From: an uncultured bacterium
Lineage (GTDB): Bacteria; Planctomycetota; GCA-002687715
Length of the DNA stretch: 64,000 nucleotides
Direction of reading: 5' to 3'
NCBI GenBank assembly: GCA_902826835.1
Contig: CADEGH010000002.1
Location: 248,001 to 312,000 of the forward strand
Part shown: piece by piece, positions 55,321 to 64,000 of the stretch
Position numbering within the stretch: the first letter of the stretch is position 1
How the letters are laid out: each line of letters starts with the position of its first letter
Notes under the pieces: generated by a model
Told to the model about the DNA's origin: nothing
The model's database searches: none
What the model saw: only the letters and a program-made list of their open reading frames with translations
Program-made: the position numbers and the translations under genes

Positions 55321-55709
55321 TCGAGCGCTCCGCGGCGAACCAGGTAGACCAGGCCGACCATGAGCAGGCCCAGGAAAACGAGCATTTGCACGAAGGCGCC
55401 CCATCCGAGGGCACCCCCTCCGAGATCCCGATAGGTCACAGCCCACGGGACCAGGAAGGCGACCTCGATGTCGAAGATCACGAAGAGCACCGCCACGAGG
55501 TAGAACTTGGCGGAAAAGCGACGGCGGGCATCGACTTCAGGCAGGATGCCGCATTCGAAGGACTCAAGCTTGTCAGCGGCGTCTGCCCGCCCTTTGGTCT
55601 TGGGGCCGATGGCATGCGCCACGCTCAGGATCAGCACTGGAATGAGCAGAGCCAAAAGGGCGACGACGGCGATTGCCCAGTAGGTTTCTGCGGCCAACTC
55701 CGAGCCCAT
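55311..55709 (-). CDS. nuoA: NADH-quinone oxidoreductase subunit A
   Basis: 132 residues from the ATG at 55709 (GGAG 8 nt upstream); a TTG four codons earlier is less likely. Three transmembrane helices with the conserved YESFECG-type loop seen as [23 protein letters not shown] and [16 protein letters not shown] with the membrane Glu/Asp. First gene of the operon; the promoter should lie in the 187 bp up to the divergent gene at 55897. Confidence 0.96.
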   Translation of the reverse strand: MGSELAAETYWAIAVVALLALLIPVLILSVAHAIGPKTKGRADAADKLESFECGILPEVDARRRFSAKFYLVAVLFVIFDIEVAFLVPWAVTYRDLGGGALGWGAFVQMLVFLGLLMVGLVYLVRRGALEWE

Positions 55710-55896
55710 CGACTGCTCCAACTACTTCCAGGACAACAACTTACGGCCGCCCGATTCGAATCTGACCCGCGCGGCCGGGCATGTTAGCGGTGCCTGTTCG
55801 GGGGAGCAAGGAAAGCCGCAAAGCGGCCTAAATCGAGGTCCGCCAGTCACTTAAGCGGACTCCAAAAGCGCCGGGGGAACGGGCGATAAGTCGCCC

Positions 55897-56823
55897 GTGG
55901 GTAAGTTCACCTTCCAGTCGCTCTCGCTCGGTGAGGTTGCACCTCCGGGCTCGATCTCGGTCGACGGCCTCGTGCCGGGGGCCGAACTCGACCTCAGCCA
56001 CTGGGCGAAGAACCGGACCCCCGAGGCCTACCGAGCCGACACTTCGACCGAGATCGCGCTGCGGTTCGTGGCTAGCCCCGACGCGAAGCTTGTTCGTCAA
56101 AAGCTAGTGGTCAATAACCACTTCGACACGGACGGCGCGCTCGCGATTTGGACCCTGCTCGAGCCGGAGGCCGCTCTTGCGCGCCGCGAGGTGCTGATTG
56201 CCGCGGCCGAGGCGGGGGACTTCCAAGAGTGGCCCAAAGACCGACGGGGAATCCTGCTCGATGCGGCCATTCAGGCGCTCGGCAACGAGGGCAAGAGCGA
56301 TCTTTCCGCCTATCGAAGGGTCCTGGGCCAGCTCCCCCGCCTGATCGACGATCTCCCCCAGCGCCGGGAGCTCTGGGCCCCGGTGGTGCAGCGGCTCGAG
56401 CTCGATCTCAAGCGCGTGCAGGAAGGCCGGATCATCAGCTCGCGCTACGGACGTATTGGAGTCGCCCGTCACGCGCCGGCGGAGTCGGAAATCGCCGGGC
56501 CGGTATTGGCTCGGTTGTTCCTGCCCCGCTCCTGGCGCTACTTGCTCGCCTTCGAGCAGCCGTCGGGACTATGGCGCTACCGGTACGAACGACCTCGGTA
56601 CGCGTGGGCAGTGACCGTCCAGCGCGTTCCGCTAGACCCGCCCGACGCCAAGCAGCTCTGTCAGGCACTCGGTCCCGGATTCCGTCCCTCGTCGGCCCGG
56701 CCAGGCGAAACCGCAATCCTGGAATCGACCGAGCCCTTACCCCTCACGCCCGAAGTGATGTTGGCGAGGCTCGCCCAGGCCGACCCGATCGTCCGCCTGG
56801 GCGATCCCGCGCTCACCAAGTGA
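55897..56823 (+). CDS. DUF6687-like cytosolic protein
   Basis: 308 residues, GTG start. No signal peptide or membrane helix. The block VPGAELDLSHWAKNRTPEAYRADTSTEIAL followed by VVNNHFDTDGALAIWTLLEP resembles the family catalogued as DUF6687; the HFDTDG string recalls DHH-type metal sites, but that link is speculative. It is divergent from the nuo operon and ends 11 bp inside the convergent subtilase gene. Function unknown; family assignment is from memory of the motif and not certain. Confidence 0.7.
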   Translation: MGKFTFQSLSLGEVAPPGSISVDGLVPGAELDLSHWAKNRTPEAYRADTSTEIALRFVASPDAKLVRQKLVVNNHFDTDGALAIWTLLEPEAALARREVLIAAAEAGDFQEWPKDRRGILLDAAIQALGNEGKSDLSAYRRVLGQLPRLIDDLPQRRELWAPVVQRLELDLKRVQEGRIISSRYGRIGVARHAPAESEIAGPVLARLFLPRSWRYLLAFEQPSGLWRYRYERPRYAWAVTVQRVPLDPPDAKQLCQALGPGFRPSSARPGETAILESTEPLPLTPEVMLARLAQADPIVRLGDPALTK

Positions 56824-59374
56824 CGCGGATGATGTCGCTCGTGGCGTAGGAGCCGTTCGTCAGGCGAACGAGCGTCGTACCGTCCGTTTGGCTCCCGACC
56901 GGGAAGGCCAGCGAACCCGCCGGAAGATCGAACGCCACTGCGGGGTACACCCCGGCGGCCGGCAGCGGGTAGTGGATGGGCGAACCCGCGAACGAGGGCG
57001 ACAGGAAGCAGGAGAAGGTCAATGCATCGGGGGTCAGTCCCAGGAGGGGACCGGAACCGAGTCCGAGCATCGTGGCGTTGGAGAACAGAGACCAGCCTTC
57101 GGTGGCGGTAGCCGGGAGGTTGCGAAGGCCGAGGTGCAGGCTCCCGGTGCCGGGGGTCGTCGAGAACTCGAAGCGGAAGCTCGAGTCTTGAGTCGTCCCA
57201 CCGCGGATGACCAGCGCGTAATCGACGTCGAGAGCGGGGGTTTCGATATGACCGTCCTGATTGACCTCCGCAGCGTGCACGCGCACCGTCCAGACCCCGA
57301 CCTGGGGATTGGGGACGATGACGTTTTCGACCGTGTCGACGTTGTTGGGCACACCGCCGGGGGTCGAAACGAGACTGCCCAGCAGTCCGTTGTTGCCGTG
57401 GTACACCGCGCCCGAGGGGCTCGTGACCTCGAGGTTCAAGTTGTTGATGCGATGCAGCGTGGCGGAGGTCGTGCCGGAGCGATCGATGTAGTTCATCGTC
57501 ACGTGCAAGACCGACTCGCCGGGGGCGATCGTCACCGCGTACTGCGCCGAAGCAAAGGGCGCGAGGACCTCGGTCTCGTTGACCCAATAGAACTTGGTCC
57601 GGTTGTCGTAGATCGTCTGGACGTTCGGATGCCCGAAGCCCTGAACGGCCCGGGTGATATCGCCGTTCGGACCGCCGGCGAGCCAGTTCCAGGGAGTGGC
57701 GGTGTTGATGATGAAAGCCTTGGCGAGGGTGGCCTTCGGCTTACTCGCAAAGACGTCGGCGCCGGTCGGATTGCCGAAGATCCCCTGGTGCCACATCTGG
57801 AAGAACAGGCCGCTCAGGCCCGAGCAAATCGGGGTGGCGCCGCTGGTTCCGCCAAAGGTGGTGGTGTAGTCGCTGGCGTTGTTGTAGCCCGCTGCTCCCA
57901 CCTGGTCCGAGCAGAAGATGTTGTCGTAGAAGCTGGCGATTTCCGGCTTGTACCGCCCATCGTCAGCCGGCCCGATGCTGGCTCCGCCCGTCCAATTGTC
58001 ATCGGCCTTCGAGAGGGTGTTCGCGTGCTTGACACCACCGACCGAGAGGACGTTTTTTGCCCACGCTTGGGGACGCGAGTTGCGGGAACCGGCGTTACTC
58101 TGGGAGTTCAGGAGCAAGAGGTCGTTTTGGAAGAGGATCGTGTCCATCTCTGCCGACGTGGCGTTGTAGGCCGTCGTCAGCGTCGAACCCCATGAGTTCG
58201 ATTGGAACACCGCGCGGTAGGGGCCGGCCGCGTTCACGAGCTCAGCCGTGTGGGTGGAACGGGATCCGCCGGAGAACGAACTGTAGAAACCAGCGATCCC
58301 CGTGCCATTGTGGAGCAGGCCCCGCGCTTGGGGGTTCGTGCCGTCGGCGAAAATCTGACCGTAGGTGCAGGTTCCGTGGTTGCCGTTGGGAACCACGCCG
58401 TGCTGAATCGGGGCCGGGACAAATTCCGGATGAGCCGCGTCCGTTCCGCCGTCGAGCACTTCGCCGCGGACGCCAGTCCCGTCGAAGCCGGCGACCCCCT
58501 CGATATAGAGGGCGCCGTGGAGATCGCGGGCGATGTCCATGTCGTTCTCGGGGGCGCTCCAAGGATCAATCCAAGCGACATCGGAGTGACGCAGGAGGTC
58601 AGCCAAGGCGGTGACCGGAAGCCGCGCGATCGTGAGGTAGGTCAGCGGGTCTCTCGAGACGACCTCGCCGCCCAGACGCTGGATTTCGAGCGCGAGGCGC
58701 GCGGACCCGGCAAAGCCCGGGTGGAAGGCCAGGATGTTCAGGGTTCGGGTCGGAGTGGCGCTGATCCCGGTCAGGACTTCGCGCCCAAGCTCGGGGTCGA
58801 GCCGGTAGAGCGGGTGGTAGGGCGTCACCGCCCGCACGCAGGACTGGCTCATCAGGTAGTTCATCGCCGCCGCGGACCCGCGGACGATTCGACCGTTGAC
58901 GTGCAAGGGGCTCAGAGCCTCGACGCCCACCGCCTCGAAGAACTGCTGATACGCCTCGACCCAAGGAGTCCAAAGCTGGACCACCCAGAGCTGGTTGGAC
59001 ACATCAGCGCGGAGCAGACCGGGAACCTCCAGCCGCTCAAACGAGGGATCGAACGCCCCCGCGCGCAAGAGCAAGCGCCCATCGATCCGCCGGGCATCCG
59101 AGAAACGGATTCCGTCGGGCGAGACCACGCTCATGGCAAAGAGGCTGGCTTCGTCGACCGATCGCCACGTGACCGCGAAGGCCGGGGTTCCCGGAACCGC
59201 GCGCACCGTGAGGTCGAAAATCGGATCGCCACTGGTCCAAAGAACAGTGCTTCCGCTGGTCGTGTCGACGACGACCTGCATCCCGGAGGGCGCAGGCTCC
59301 AAGCGAACGGACTGGGAAAAGAGCGAGGTGGCGAGCGTGACCGCGGCCACGCCGATCAAGCTGAGCTTGGTCAT
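56813..59374 (-). CDS. Secreted S8 (subtilisin-like) serine protease
   Basis: 853 residues. ATG at 59374 with AGGAA 10 nt upstream; the signal peptide ends in SLFSQ. The catalytic triad is complete: Asp in GEVLDGGTDAAHPEF (about residue 307), His in NHGTCTYGQIF (about 333) and Ser in GTSGATPICSGLSGLFF (about 510), with the oxyanion Asn in LLNSQSNAGSRNS. An N-terminal pro-region of about 290 residues contains blocks typical of large secreted subtilases. After the protease come a P-domain-like segment (GVWTVRVHAAEVNQDGH) and a C-terminal beta module. Probably digests extracellular protein. Confidence 0.93.
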   Translation of the reverse strand: MTKLSLIGVAAVTLATSLFSQSVRLEPAPSGMQVVVDTTSGSTVLWTSGDPIFDLTVRAVPGTPAFAVTWRSVDEASLFAMSVVSPDGIRFSDARRIDGRLLLRAGAFDPSFERLEVPGLLRADVSNQLWVVQLWTPWVEAYQQFFEAVGVEALSPLHVNGRIVRGSAAAMNYLMSQSCVRAVTPYHPLYRLDPELGREVLTGISATPTRTLNILAFHPGFAGSARLALEIQRLGGEVVSRDPLTYLTIARLPVTALADLLRHSDVAWIDPWSAPENDMDIARDLHGALYIEGVAGFDGTGVRGEVLDGGTDAAHPEFVPAPIQHGVVPNGNHGTCTYGQIFADGTNPQARGLLHNGTGIAGFYSSFSGGSRSTHTAELVNAAGPYRAVFQSNSWGSTLTTAYNATSAEMDTILFQNDLLLLNSQSNAGSRNSRPQAWAKNVLSVGGVKHANTLSKADDNWTGGASIGPADDGRYKPEIASFYDNIFCSDQVGAAGYNNASDYTTTFGGTSGATPICSGLSGLFFQMWHQGIFGNPTGADVFASKPKATLAKAFIINTATPWNWLAGGPNGDITRAVQGFGHPNVQTIYDNRTKFYWVNETEVLAPFASAQYAVTIAPGESVLHVTMNYIDRSGTTSATLHRINNLNLEVTSPSGAVYHGNNGLLGSLVSTPGGVPNNVDTVENVIVPNPQVGVWTVRVHAAEVNQDGHIETPALDVDYALVIRGGTTQDSSFRFEFSTTPGTGSLHLGLRNLPATATEGWSLFSNATMLGLGSGPLLGLTPDALTFSCFLSPSFAGSPIHYPLPAAGVYPAVAFDLPAGSLAFPVGSQTDGTTLVRLTNGSYATSDIIRVTW

Positions 59375-59685
59375 GCGACAGGGTTCCTAGGCGACAGGCT
59401 TACGGGGCATCCTCGGACGACTCGTGCCCAGCGGGGGCGCGAGAACCGATCCAGAGGCGTCGTTGAGCACAACCGGGACGGCAACGTGGGGTGACTCGCG
59501 GAAGCGTAGACCAGGCTCCCCCCTTCTTGCAACCAAGAAGCCCAAGAAGTCGGGCCGACCCGCCCTCAATTCTGAAGAATCCTCGCAAGCGTGGGGCGAC
59601 CCCGACGAAACCCCCCAGATCAAAAGCCGCGTCTTCAGGCTCTCCATCCTCACCGACGAAGAGCCCGAGCACAGGAAGGGCTCGC

Positions 59686-61578
59686 ATGACTCGCACGCTC
59701 CACCTAGCGATGATCGCAGCGCTGGCCGCCCCCGTGGCGACGGCCAGGGGTCAGGCTCCGCTGGCGGTGTTCAATCCCGCCAACGGACACACCTATGTTC
59801 TGACCACCTATTCCTCCACTCCGCAGGCGGCCCGAGCCTCGGCCACGAGCATGGGGGGGTACTTGGTCTCGATCAACGACCAGGCCGAGTCGGACTTCCT
59901 CGCGACCCACTTCACCGGAGTGCGCCTGTGGATCGGGCTCTCCGACGAACTCGTCGAGGGCCAATTTGCCTGGGACAGCGGCGAGACCATGAGCTTCTCG
60001 AACTGGCGGCCAGGCGAACCGAACAACTCCGGAGGCATCGAGGACTGGGTGGAGATGGGAGCGGATGGCACGAGCCGCTGGAACGACCTTCCCTCCTCCG
60101 GAAGCGCCAAGACCATCTACGGCCTGGTGGAAATCCCGAGCGCCCTTCCCACCATCCCCGTGGAGACGGTGACCTACAGCGGCAACGGGCACACCTACTG
60201 CCGCGTCGCGCCCGGTCAGGACATCAACGAAGCGAGGGCGGCGGCGGGCAAGCTCGGCGGCCACCTCGTGACGATCAGCACCGCGGGTGAAAACACCTTT
60301 CTCGGCACCCACTTCAGCGGCAAGAAACACTGGATCGGCCTCTCCGACGAGGTCCAGGAGGGGTCCTTCCTCTGGGACAACAACGAGACCCCCGCGTACT
60401 CGAACTGGCTCCCTGGCCAGCCTGACAACGGCGGGAGCGGCGAGGACTGGGTGACCTGGGGCGCGGCCCCGAACGACAACGCCTGGACTGATGTCGCCGG
60501 AGCCTCGAGCGCGGTGGCCGCCGGAATCGCCGAACTGCCGTATCCGCGTCGTCCGTTCCAGGTCAACAGTCCGAGTGCACACTTGAGCCTCGATGGTTGC
60601 CTGAGTCAGGGCACCGCGGGCGCGCACCTCTCGAAAGCCCTCGGCGAGTCGTTCTCGCTGCGTCTCGACACCAACCAACCGGCCGGCCTGCGGTACTTCG
60701 ACTTGCTCATGCAGAGCCGCGCGCTCAAGCCCGGCGGGGCGATCACCACCGCCGACGGCCAGATCGTGAATCTCGACGTCTTGGCCCCGGGCTGGAGCTG
60801 GCTCGGTTCCGGATCACAGTTCGGCCCGACCTTCCTCGCCCTCGGACCCGGCGCCTACACGCAGACCTTCGTAGTTCCGGCGCTGACCGCGCCCTTCAGC
60901 TCCCAGGCCGTGTTCCTCGACCCGACCTCGCCGACCGGGGCGCGGCTGAGCCAAGCCGGCAGCCTTGAGCGCACGGTGATGGGTTCGACCACGCTGACCA
61001 TGACCAACGACGACACCGAGGTGCTGATCTTCTCCGGAGCTCCCCTCTACGCCTCGCCGTTCACCTTCTACGGGTCGAGCCGGACGAGAATGTGGGTGTC
61101 GTCGAACGGGCGATTGATCTTCGATCAATCCAACATTGGCGGCACTCCGACGGTCACCGCCGCGGCCGCCCGCATGTTTGCCGGCTTGTGGTGCGACCTG
61201 AATCCGTCGACCACCGGCACCGTCAGCGTGACCCATGTGCACGGAGCCGTCCGCACGCGCTGGCAAAACGTCCGCTACCAGCAGAGTGCCGGAATCACCG
61301 TCGACATCGCGGTCGAACTCGACATTCCGACCGGCGCCGTGACGCTGGACGGCATCAGCACCCTCGTCTCGGGAGGCGGCAATCTCTTCCTCGGTCTCTC
61401 GCCGGGAAGCAGCGCGCAAAACCCCGGCGCCACCAACTTCACCGCGGGCTACAACTCGACCCCCTCAGGACTGACCAACATGATGTACGCCTTTGGCGCC
61501 ACGGGTTCCGTGGCGACGGGGCTGAACACGATCACCTTTTTCCCCGGGCCGATGGGCTACACCTATCTCGGCCTCTGA
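59686..61578 (+). CDS. Secreted protein with two C-type-lectin-like domains
   Basis: 630 residues from the ATG at 59686 (GGAAGGG upstream); the signal peptide ends in ARGQ. CTLD1 (about residues 25-150) has the WIGLSD, EPN (GEPNNSGGIEDW) and WND motifs, a complete calcium/sugar site of the mannose type. CTLD2 (about 155-285) has QPD (GQPDNGGSGEDW), galactose type, but WTD instead of WND. The usual paired cysteines are absent from CTLD1. The remaining 340 residues are a beta module shared with the gene at 61595 and the protein at 30066. Likely a surface glycan-binding protein. Confidence 0.88.
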   Translation: MTRTLHLAMIAALAAPVATARGQAPLAVFNPANGHTYVLTTYSSTPQAARASATSMGGYLVSINDQAESDFLATHFTGVRLWIGLSDELVEGQFAWDSGETMSFSNWRPGEPNNSGGIEDWVEMGADGTSRWNDLPSSGSAKTIYGLVEIPSALPTIPVETVTYSGNGHTYCRVAPGQDINEARAAAGKLGGHLVTISTAGENTFLGTHFSGKKHWIGLSDEVQEGSFLWDNNETPAYSNWLPGQPDNGGSGEDWVTWGAAPNDNAWTDVAGASSAVAAGIAELPYPRRPFQVNSPSAHLSLDGCLSQGTAGAHLSKALGESFSLRLDTNQPAGLRYFDLLMQSRALKPGGAITTADGQIVNLDVLAPGWSWLGSGSQFGPTFLALGPGAYTQTFVVPALTAPFSSQAVFLDPTSPTGARLSQAGSLERTVMGSTTLTMTNDDTEVLIFSGAPLYASPFTFYGSSRTRMWVSSNGRLIFDQSNIGGTPTVTAAAARMFAGLWCDLNPSTTGTVSVTHVHGAVRTRWQNVRYQQSAGITVDIAVELDIPTGAVTLDGISTLVSGGGNLFLGLSPGSSAQNPGATNFTAGYNSTPSGLTNMMYAFGATGSVATGLNTITFFPGPMGYTYLGL

Positions 61579-61594
61579 TGTTCGGAGACTCCAC

Positions 61595-63475
61595 ATGTTC
61601 AAGACTGCCCCGATTGCATTGACCGTCCTCCTCGGGTCGGCCGTGGCTTGGGCCCAAGCGCCCAACGGCGTATTCAATCCGGCCAACGGGCACACCTATC
61701 TATTGACCCCGTGCGCCACTGATCCCGTCCAGGCTCGGGCCGCCGCGCTCACGATGGGCGGATATCTCGTGGCCATCGGATCGCGCTTGGAGCAGGAGTT
61801 TTTATCCCGCCACTTCGGCGGATTGAGGCTGTGGATCGGACTCTCCGACGCCACATCCGAAGGCACCTACGCGTGGGACAACGGCGAGCCGGTCACTTAC
61901 ACCAACTGGCACCCCGGCGAGCCCAACAACTCCCGAGCGACCGAAGATTGGGTCGAAATCGGCTTCAACCGCACCACCGGCTGGAATGATCTCGCCGCCT
62001 CCGGAAGCCCGCTCACGCTGTACGGGCTGGTGGAAATCGAGACCTACTTGCCGACCATCACGCCGGAGGTGGCTGTGAATGCCGTCAATGGCCACGCGTA
62101 CGTACGCGTGGCTCCGGGCGGGTCGGTGTTCGACGCCAAAGCCGCCGCGGCCGCGTTGGGTGGGCACCTCGTGGCCATCGACGATGTTGCCGAGGACCTG
62201 TTCCTCAACACGCACTTTGCTGGTCGTCGGTATTGGATCGGGCTCTCCGATTCGGTCACCGAAGGTGGCTTCTCTTGGGACAACGGCCAACCGCTGTCCT
62301 ACATCAATTGGCGCGTCGGTGAACCCAACGACACCAACGGGACCGAGGACTTCGTGCGCTGGGGCGCCGAGCCTTCGAACGGCTGGGTCGACGTCGGGCC
62401 GACGGCTTGGAACGTCGCCGCGGGCATCGCCGAACTTCCGTACGACCGAGCACCCTTCCAGACCAATCGGGCGACCGCGCATCTCAGCGCGGATGGCATC
62501 GTCACGCACGGAACCAGCGCCGCTCGCATCACCAAGGTGCTCGGAACCACCTTCAAGTTGCACATCGACACCGTGGGCCCAATCGGGACCACTCTCTGGG
62601 ACTTCGGCGTGCAACTCAATGCGCTGCGTGCCGGCGGCAGCGTCGTCTTGCCGGACGGACAGATTGTCAATTTGGACATCGCCGCCGCCCCCATCTATTG
62701 GATGAGTACGGGCGGATACGGATCGCCAACCGTGGTCCCGTGGCAGGGCGCGGTGGTGCTCGACTCCTCCGCATTTGCGTTGCCGGGCATCCTCTCGGGC
62801 CAGACCATCTTCACCGATCCCGGTGCCGCCTACGGGGTCAGCTTCTCGCAAGCGGTCGAGATCCGCACCGTCTTCCCGGGTCCGAAGAACCTGACGCTCG
62901 AAGACGACGCCGTCACCGGTGTCGACCTGCGCGCCGCCCCGCTCGGCCTCAGCACCTTTGACTTCTACGGACGCACCTACGATCGCTTCGACGTGTGCTC
63001 GAACGGTCGGGTGATGTTTGAACAGGGCACCGCCTCGTTCTATCCGACGATCAATGGGGCCGCCTCCGAGTGGCCGTCGATCAACGCCTGGTGCGACCTC
63101 GATCCTTCGGCGGGCGGAACGATCACGGTCAGCCGCCTCGGCGCCGTCGTCAAGGTCGACTATGTCGGCGTACCCTACGGTGGAGGCGGTGGATCTGCGA
63201 CCTTCTCGATCCAACTCGATACCTCGGTGTGCTCGATCACCCTGGATGGCCTCTCGACCTTCGCCGCGGGTGGCGGGCCCCAGTTTTTGGGACTCTCCCC
63301 GGGCCGCGGCGGGGTCAATCCCGGCCCCACGCCGTTTGCCCTGGGTGCGGTGGCGGGACCGACCGGGTCCAATCGGATGGTCTACACCTACGGACCAACC
63401 GGGACCCTGGCCACCGGTTTCAACGGCATCTCGTTCACGCCGGCCGGGCCAAGCTACAACACCTTCGGGTTCTGA
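61595..63475 (+). CDS. Secreted protein with two C-type-lectin-like domains, tandem paralogue
   Basis: 626 residues. ATG preceded by GGAG 7 nt upstream; the gene starts 16 bp after its paralogue ends, so they are co-transcribed. The signal peptide ends in AVAWAQ. CTLD1 carries WIGLSD, EPN (GEPNNSRATEDW) and WND; CTLD2 carries EPN (GEPNDTNGTEDF) with WVD. Thus both domains have EPN here, unlike the QPD in CTLD2 of the neighbour. The C-terminal module (SNGRVMF, WCDLDPSAGGTITVS, GPTGTLATGFNGISF) matches that of the neighbour and of the 30066 protein. A duplication with diverged sugar specificity. Confidence 0.88.
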   Translation: MFKTAPIALTVLLGSAVAWAQAPNGVFNPANGHTYLLTPCATDPVQARAAALTMGGYLVAIGSRLEQEFLSRHFGGLRLWIGLSDATSEGTYAWDNGEPVTYTNWHPGEPNNSRATEDWVEIGFNRTTGWNDLAASGSPLTLYGLVEIETYLPTITPEVAVNAVNGHAYVRVAPGGSVFDAKAAAAALGGHLVAIDDVAEDLFLNTHFAGRRYWIGLSDSVTEGGFSWDNGQPLSYINWRVGEPNDTNGTEDFVRWGAEPSNGWVDVGPTAWNVAAGIAELPYDRAPFQTNRATAHLSADGIVTHGTSAARITKVLGTTFKLHIDTVGPIGTTLWDFGVQLNALRAGGSVVLPDGQIVNLDIAAAPIYWMSTGGYGSPTVVPWQGAVVLDSSAFALPGILSGQTIFTDPGAAYGVSFSQAVEIRTVFPGPKNLTLEDDAVTGVDLRAAPLGLSTFDFYGRTYDRFDVCSNGRVMFEQGTASFYPTINGAASEWPSINAWCDLDPSAGGTITVSRLGAVVKVDYVGVPYGGGGGSATFSIQLDTSVCSITLDGLSTFAAGGGPQFLGLSPGRGGVNPGPTPFALGAVAGPTGSNRMVYTYGPTGTLATGFNGISFTPAGPSYNTFGF

Positions 63476-63517
63476 GGCGCCGGGCGCGTGATCGCGCCGG
63501 CCCTCCCGGAGGCCCAG

Positions 63518-63799
63518 ATGACCGACTGCTCCCCTTCGGCTTGGTTCGTGTACGTGCTGGCCTCGGACGAAGGTTCGAGCACGTATGTCGGCATCACTAA
63601 CGATCTCGAGCGTCGGCTCGCGCAACACAACGGGTATCTCCCCGGAGGCGCCCGCGCGACCCGGAGATTTCGGCCGTGGCGGGTGGCCCGCACCCTCGGC
63701 CCGTTTGCGACGCGTTCCGCGGCTTCGAAGTGCGAGTACGCGCTGAAGCGCGTCCGGGGCGCGCAGCGGCTTCGCGTGGAATTCCAAAACGCGCCTTGA
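63518..63799 (+). CDS. Single-domain GIY-YIG nuclease family protein
   Basis: 93 residues from the ATG at 63518, preceded by a perfect GGAGG at 6 nt. The GIY-YIG motif appears as WFVYVLASDEGSSTYVGITN, with RRLAQHN and conserved Arg, Lys/Glu downstream (KCEYALKRV). The standalone UvrC-like small family is widespread; partners and substrates are unknown. It follows the lectin gene by 42 bp, probably by accident of transcription rather than function. Confidence 0.88.
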   Translation: MTDCSPSAWFVYVLASDEGSSTYVGITNDLERRLAQHNGYLPGGARATRRFRPWRVARTLGPFATRSAASKCEYALKRVRGAQRLRVEFQNAP

Positions 63800-63803
63800 C
63801 GAT

Positions 63804-64000
63804 TCAGCGCCCGAGCCGCAGGTGAACTCCGTCGGAGACGACCAAGACGGGTGAGATCTGCACCGCCTGAAGGGTCCACGCGAAACCCTCGAACATGTCG
63901 CCGGTCTTGAGCGGACTGGTGTGACTCCACTCTCCGCGCGCATCGGCTTCGAAATCGAAGCGCAGCCCCATACCCAACGCGAGTGGCAGCACGGTCTGGA
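63804..64000 (-). CDS. C-terminal end of a larger gene, cut by the window edge
   Basis: A frame of 65 codons runs from the right edge to a TGA at 63804-63806. The visible sequence (LPLALGMGLRFDFEADARG, SDGVHLRLGR) is the end of a longer protein and looks like the beta-rich tail of a secreted protein. A Met at 63992 is probably internal. The family cannot be named from this fragment. It is convergent with the GIY-YIG gene, 4 bp apart. Confidence 0.55.
   Translation of the reverse strand, partial: QTVLPLALGMGLRFDFEADARGEWSHTSPLKTGDMFEGFAWTLQAVQISPVLVVSDGVHLRLGR

Noticed and set aside
1..64000. CRISPR arrays, rRNA, insertion sequences or prophage genes
   Set aside because: None of the repeat patterns or hallmark genes were found on reading the window.

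Overview
The window is high-GC bacterial chromosomal DNA. It most likely comes from a member of the Planctomycetota; this is inferred from gene content, as there is no rRNA or tRNA here to anchor it. The supporting traits are many large secreted proteins with signal peptides and recurring C-terminal beta modules, C-type-lectin-like and IPT/TIG repeat proteins, two serine/threonine kinases with TPR tails, an ECF sigma factor divergent from one of those kinases, a very large alpha-2-macroglobulin, an imelysin/di-heme oxidoreductase pair, and a complete aerobic-type complex I operon. Starts are mostly ATG with GGAG/AGGA ribosome binding sites, plus some GTG and one probable TTG.

Layout. 1-8.4 kb: a partial PhoX/DUF839-type secreted protein, an HtrA-like protein that has lost two of three catalytic residues, a di-heme oxidoreductase + imelysin operon, the ABC-F ATPase Uup and a DUF4394 secreted protein. 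8.7-13.3 kb: a secreted protein of unknown function and a Ser/Thr kinase-TPR protein. 13.3-18.2 kb: an accessory block, all on the minus strand, with an AAA/DUF4143 ATPase, a pentapeptide-repeat TIR protein in an AT-richer patch, a VOC protein, a small gene broken by an in-frame amber codon, and hypotheticals. 18.8-19.7 kb: a thioredoxin-like gene interrupted by one in-frame UGA that is followed at the right distance by a SECIS-like hairpin, making it a candidate selenoprotein. 20-27 kb: a 2325-residue alpha-2-macroglobulin family protein. 27-32.1 kb: an EEP-type lipoprotein, two secreted proteins, a DUF4149 membrane protein and an L-rhamnose mutarotase. 32-36 kb: a divergent ECF sigma / kinase-TPR pair. 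36-42 kb: an IPT/TIG repeat protein and a two-gene unit (carboxypeptidase-regulatory/PDZ protein plus membrane protein). 42.07-55.71 kb: the nuoA-B-CD-E-F-G-H-I-J-K-L-M-N operon on the minus strand. 55.9-64 kb: a DUF6687-like protein, a secreted subtilase, two tandem lectin-like proteins, a GIY-YIG protein and a truncated gene at the window edge.

How the genes fit together: complex I feeds aerobic respiration. The secretome genes (subtilase, lectins, A2M, IPT protein, modules shared by several proteins) suggest a surface-active heterotroph that handles polymers or attaches to particles. The kinases and the ECF factor are likely signalling devices. The two most interesting items are the UGA-interrupted thioredoxin-like gene with its SECIS-like hairpin (18785-19732) and the TIR-pentapeptide gene within the accessory block (14915-15997). 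No CRISPR array, insertion sequence or prophage was recognised.
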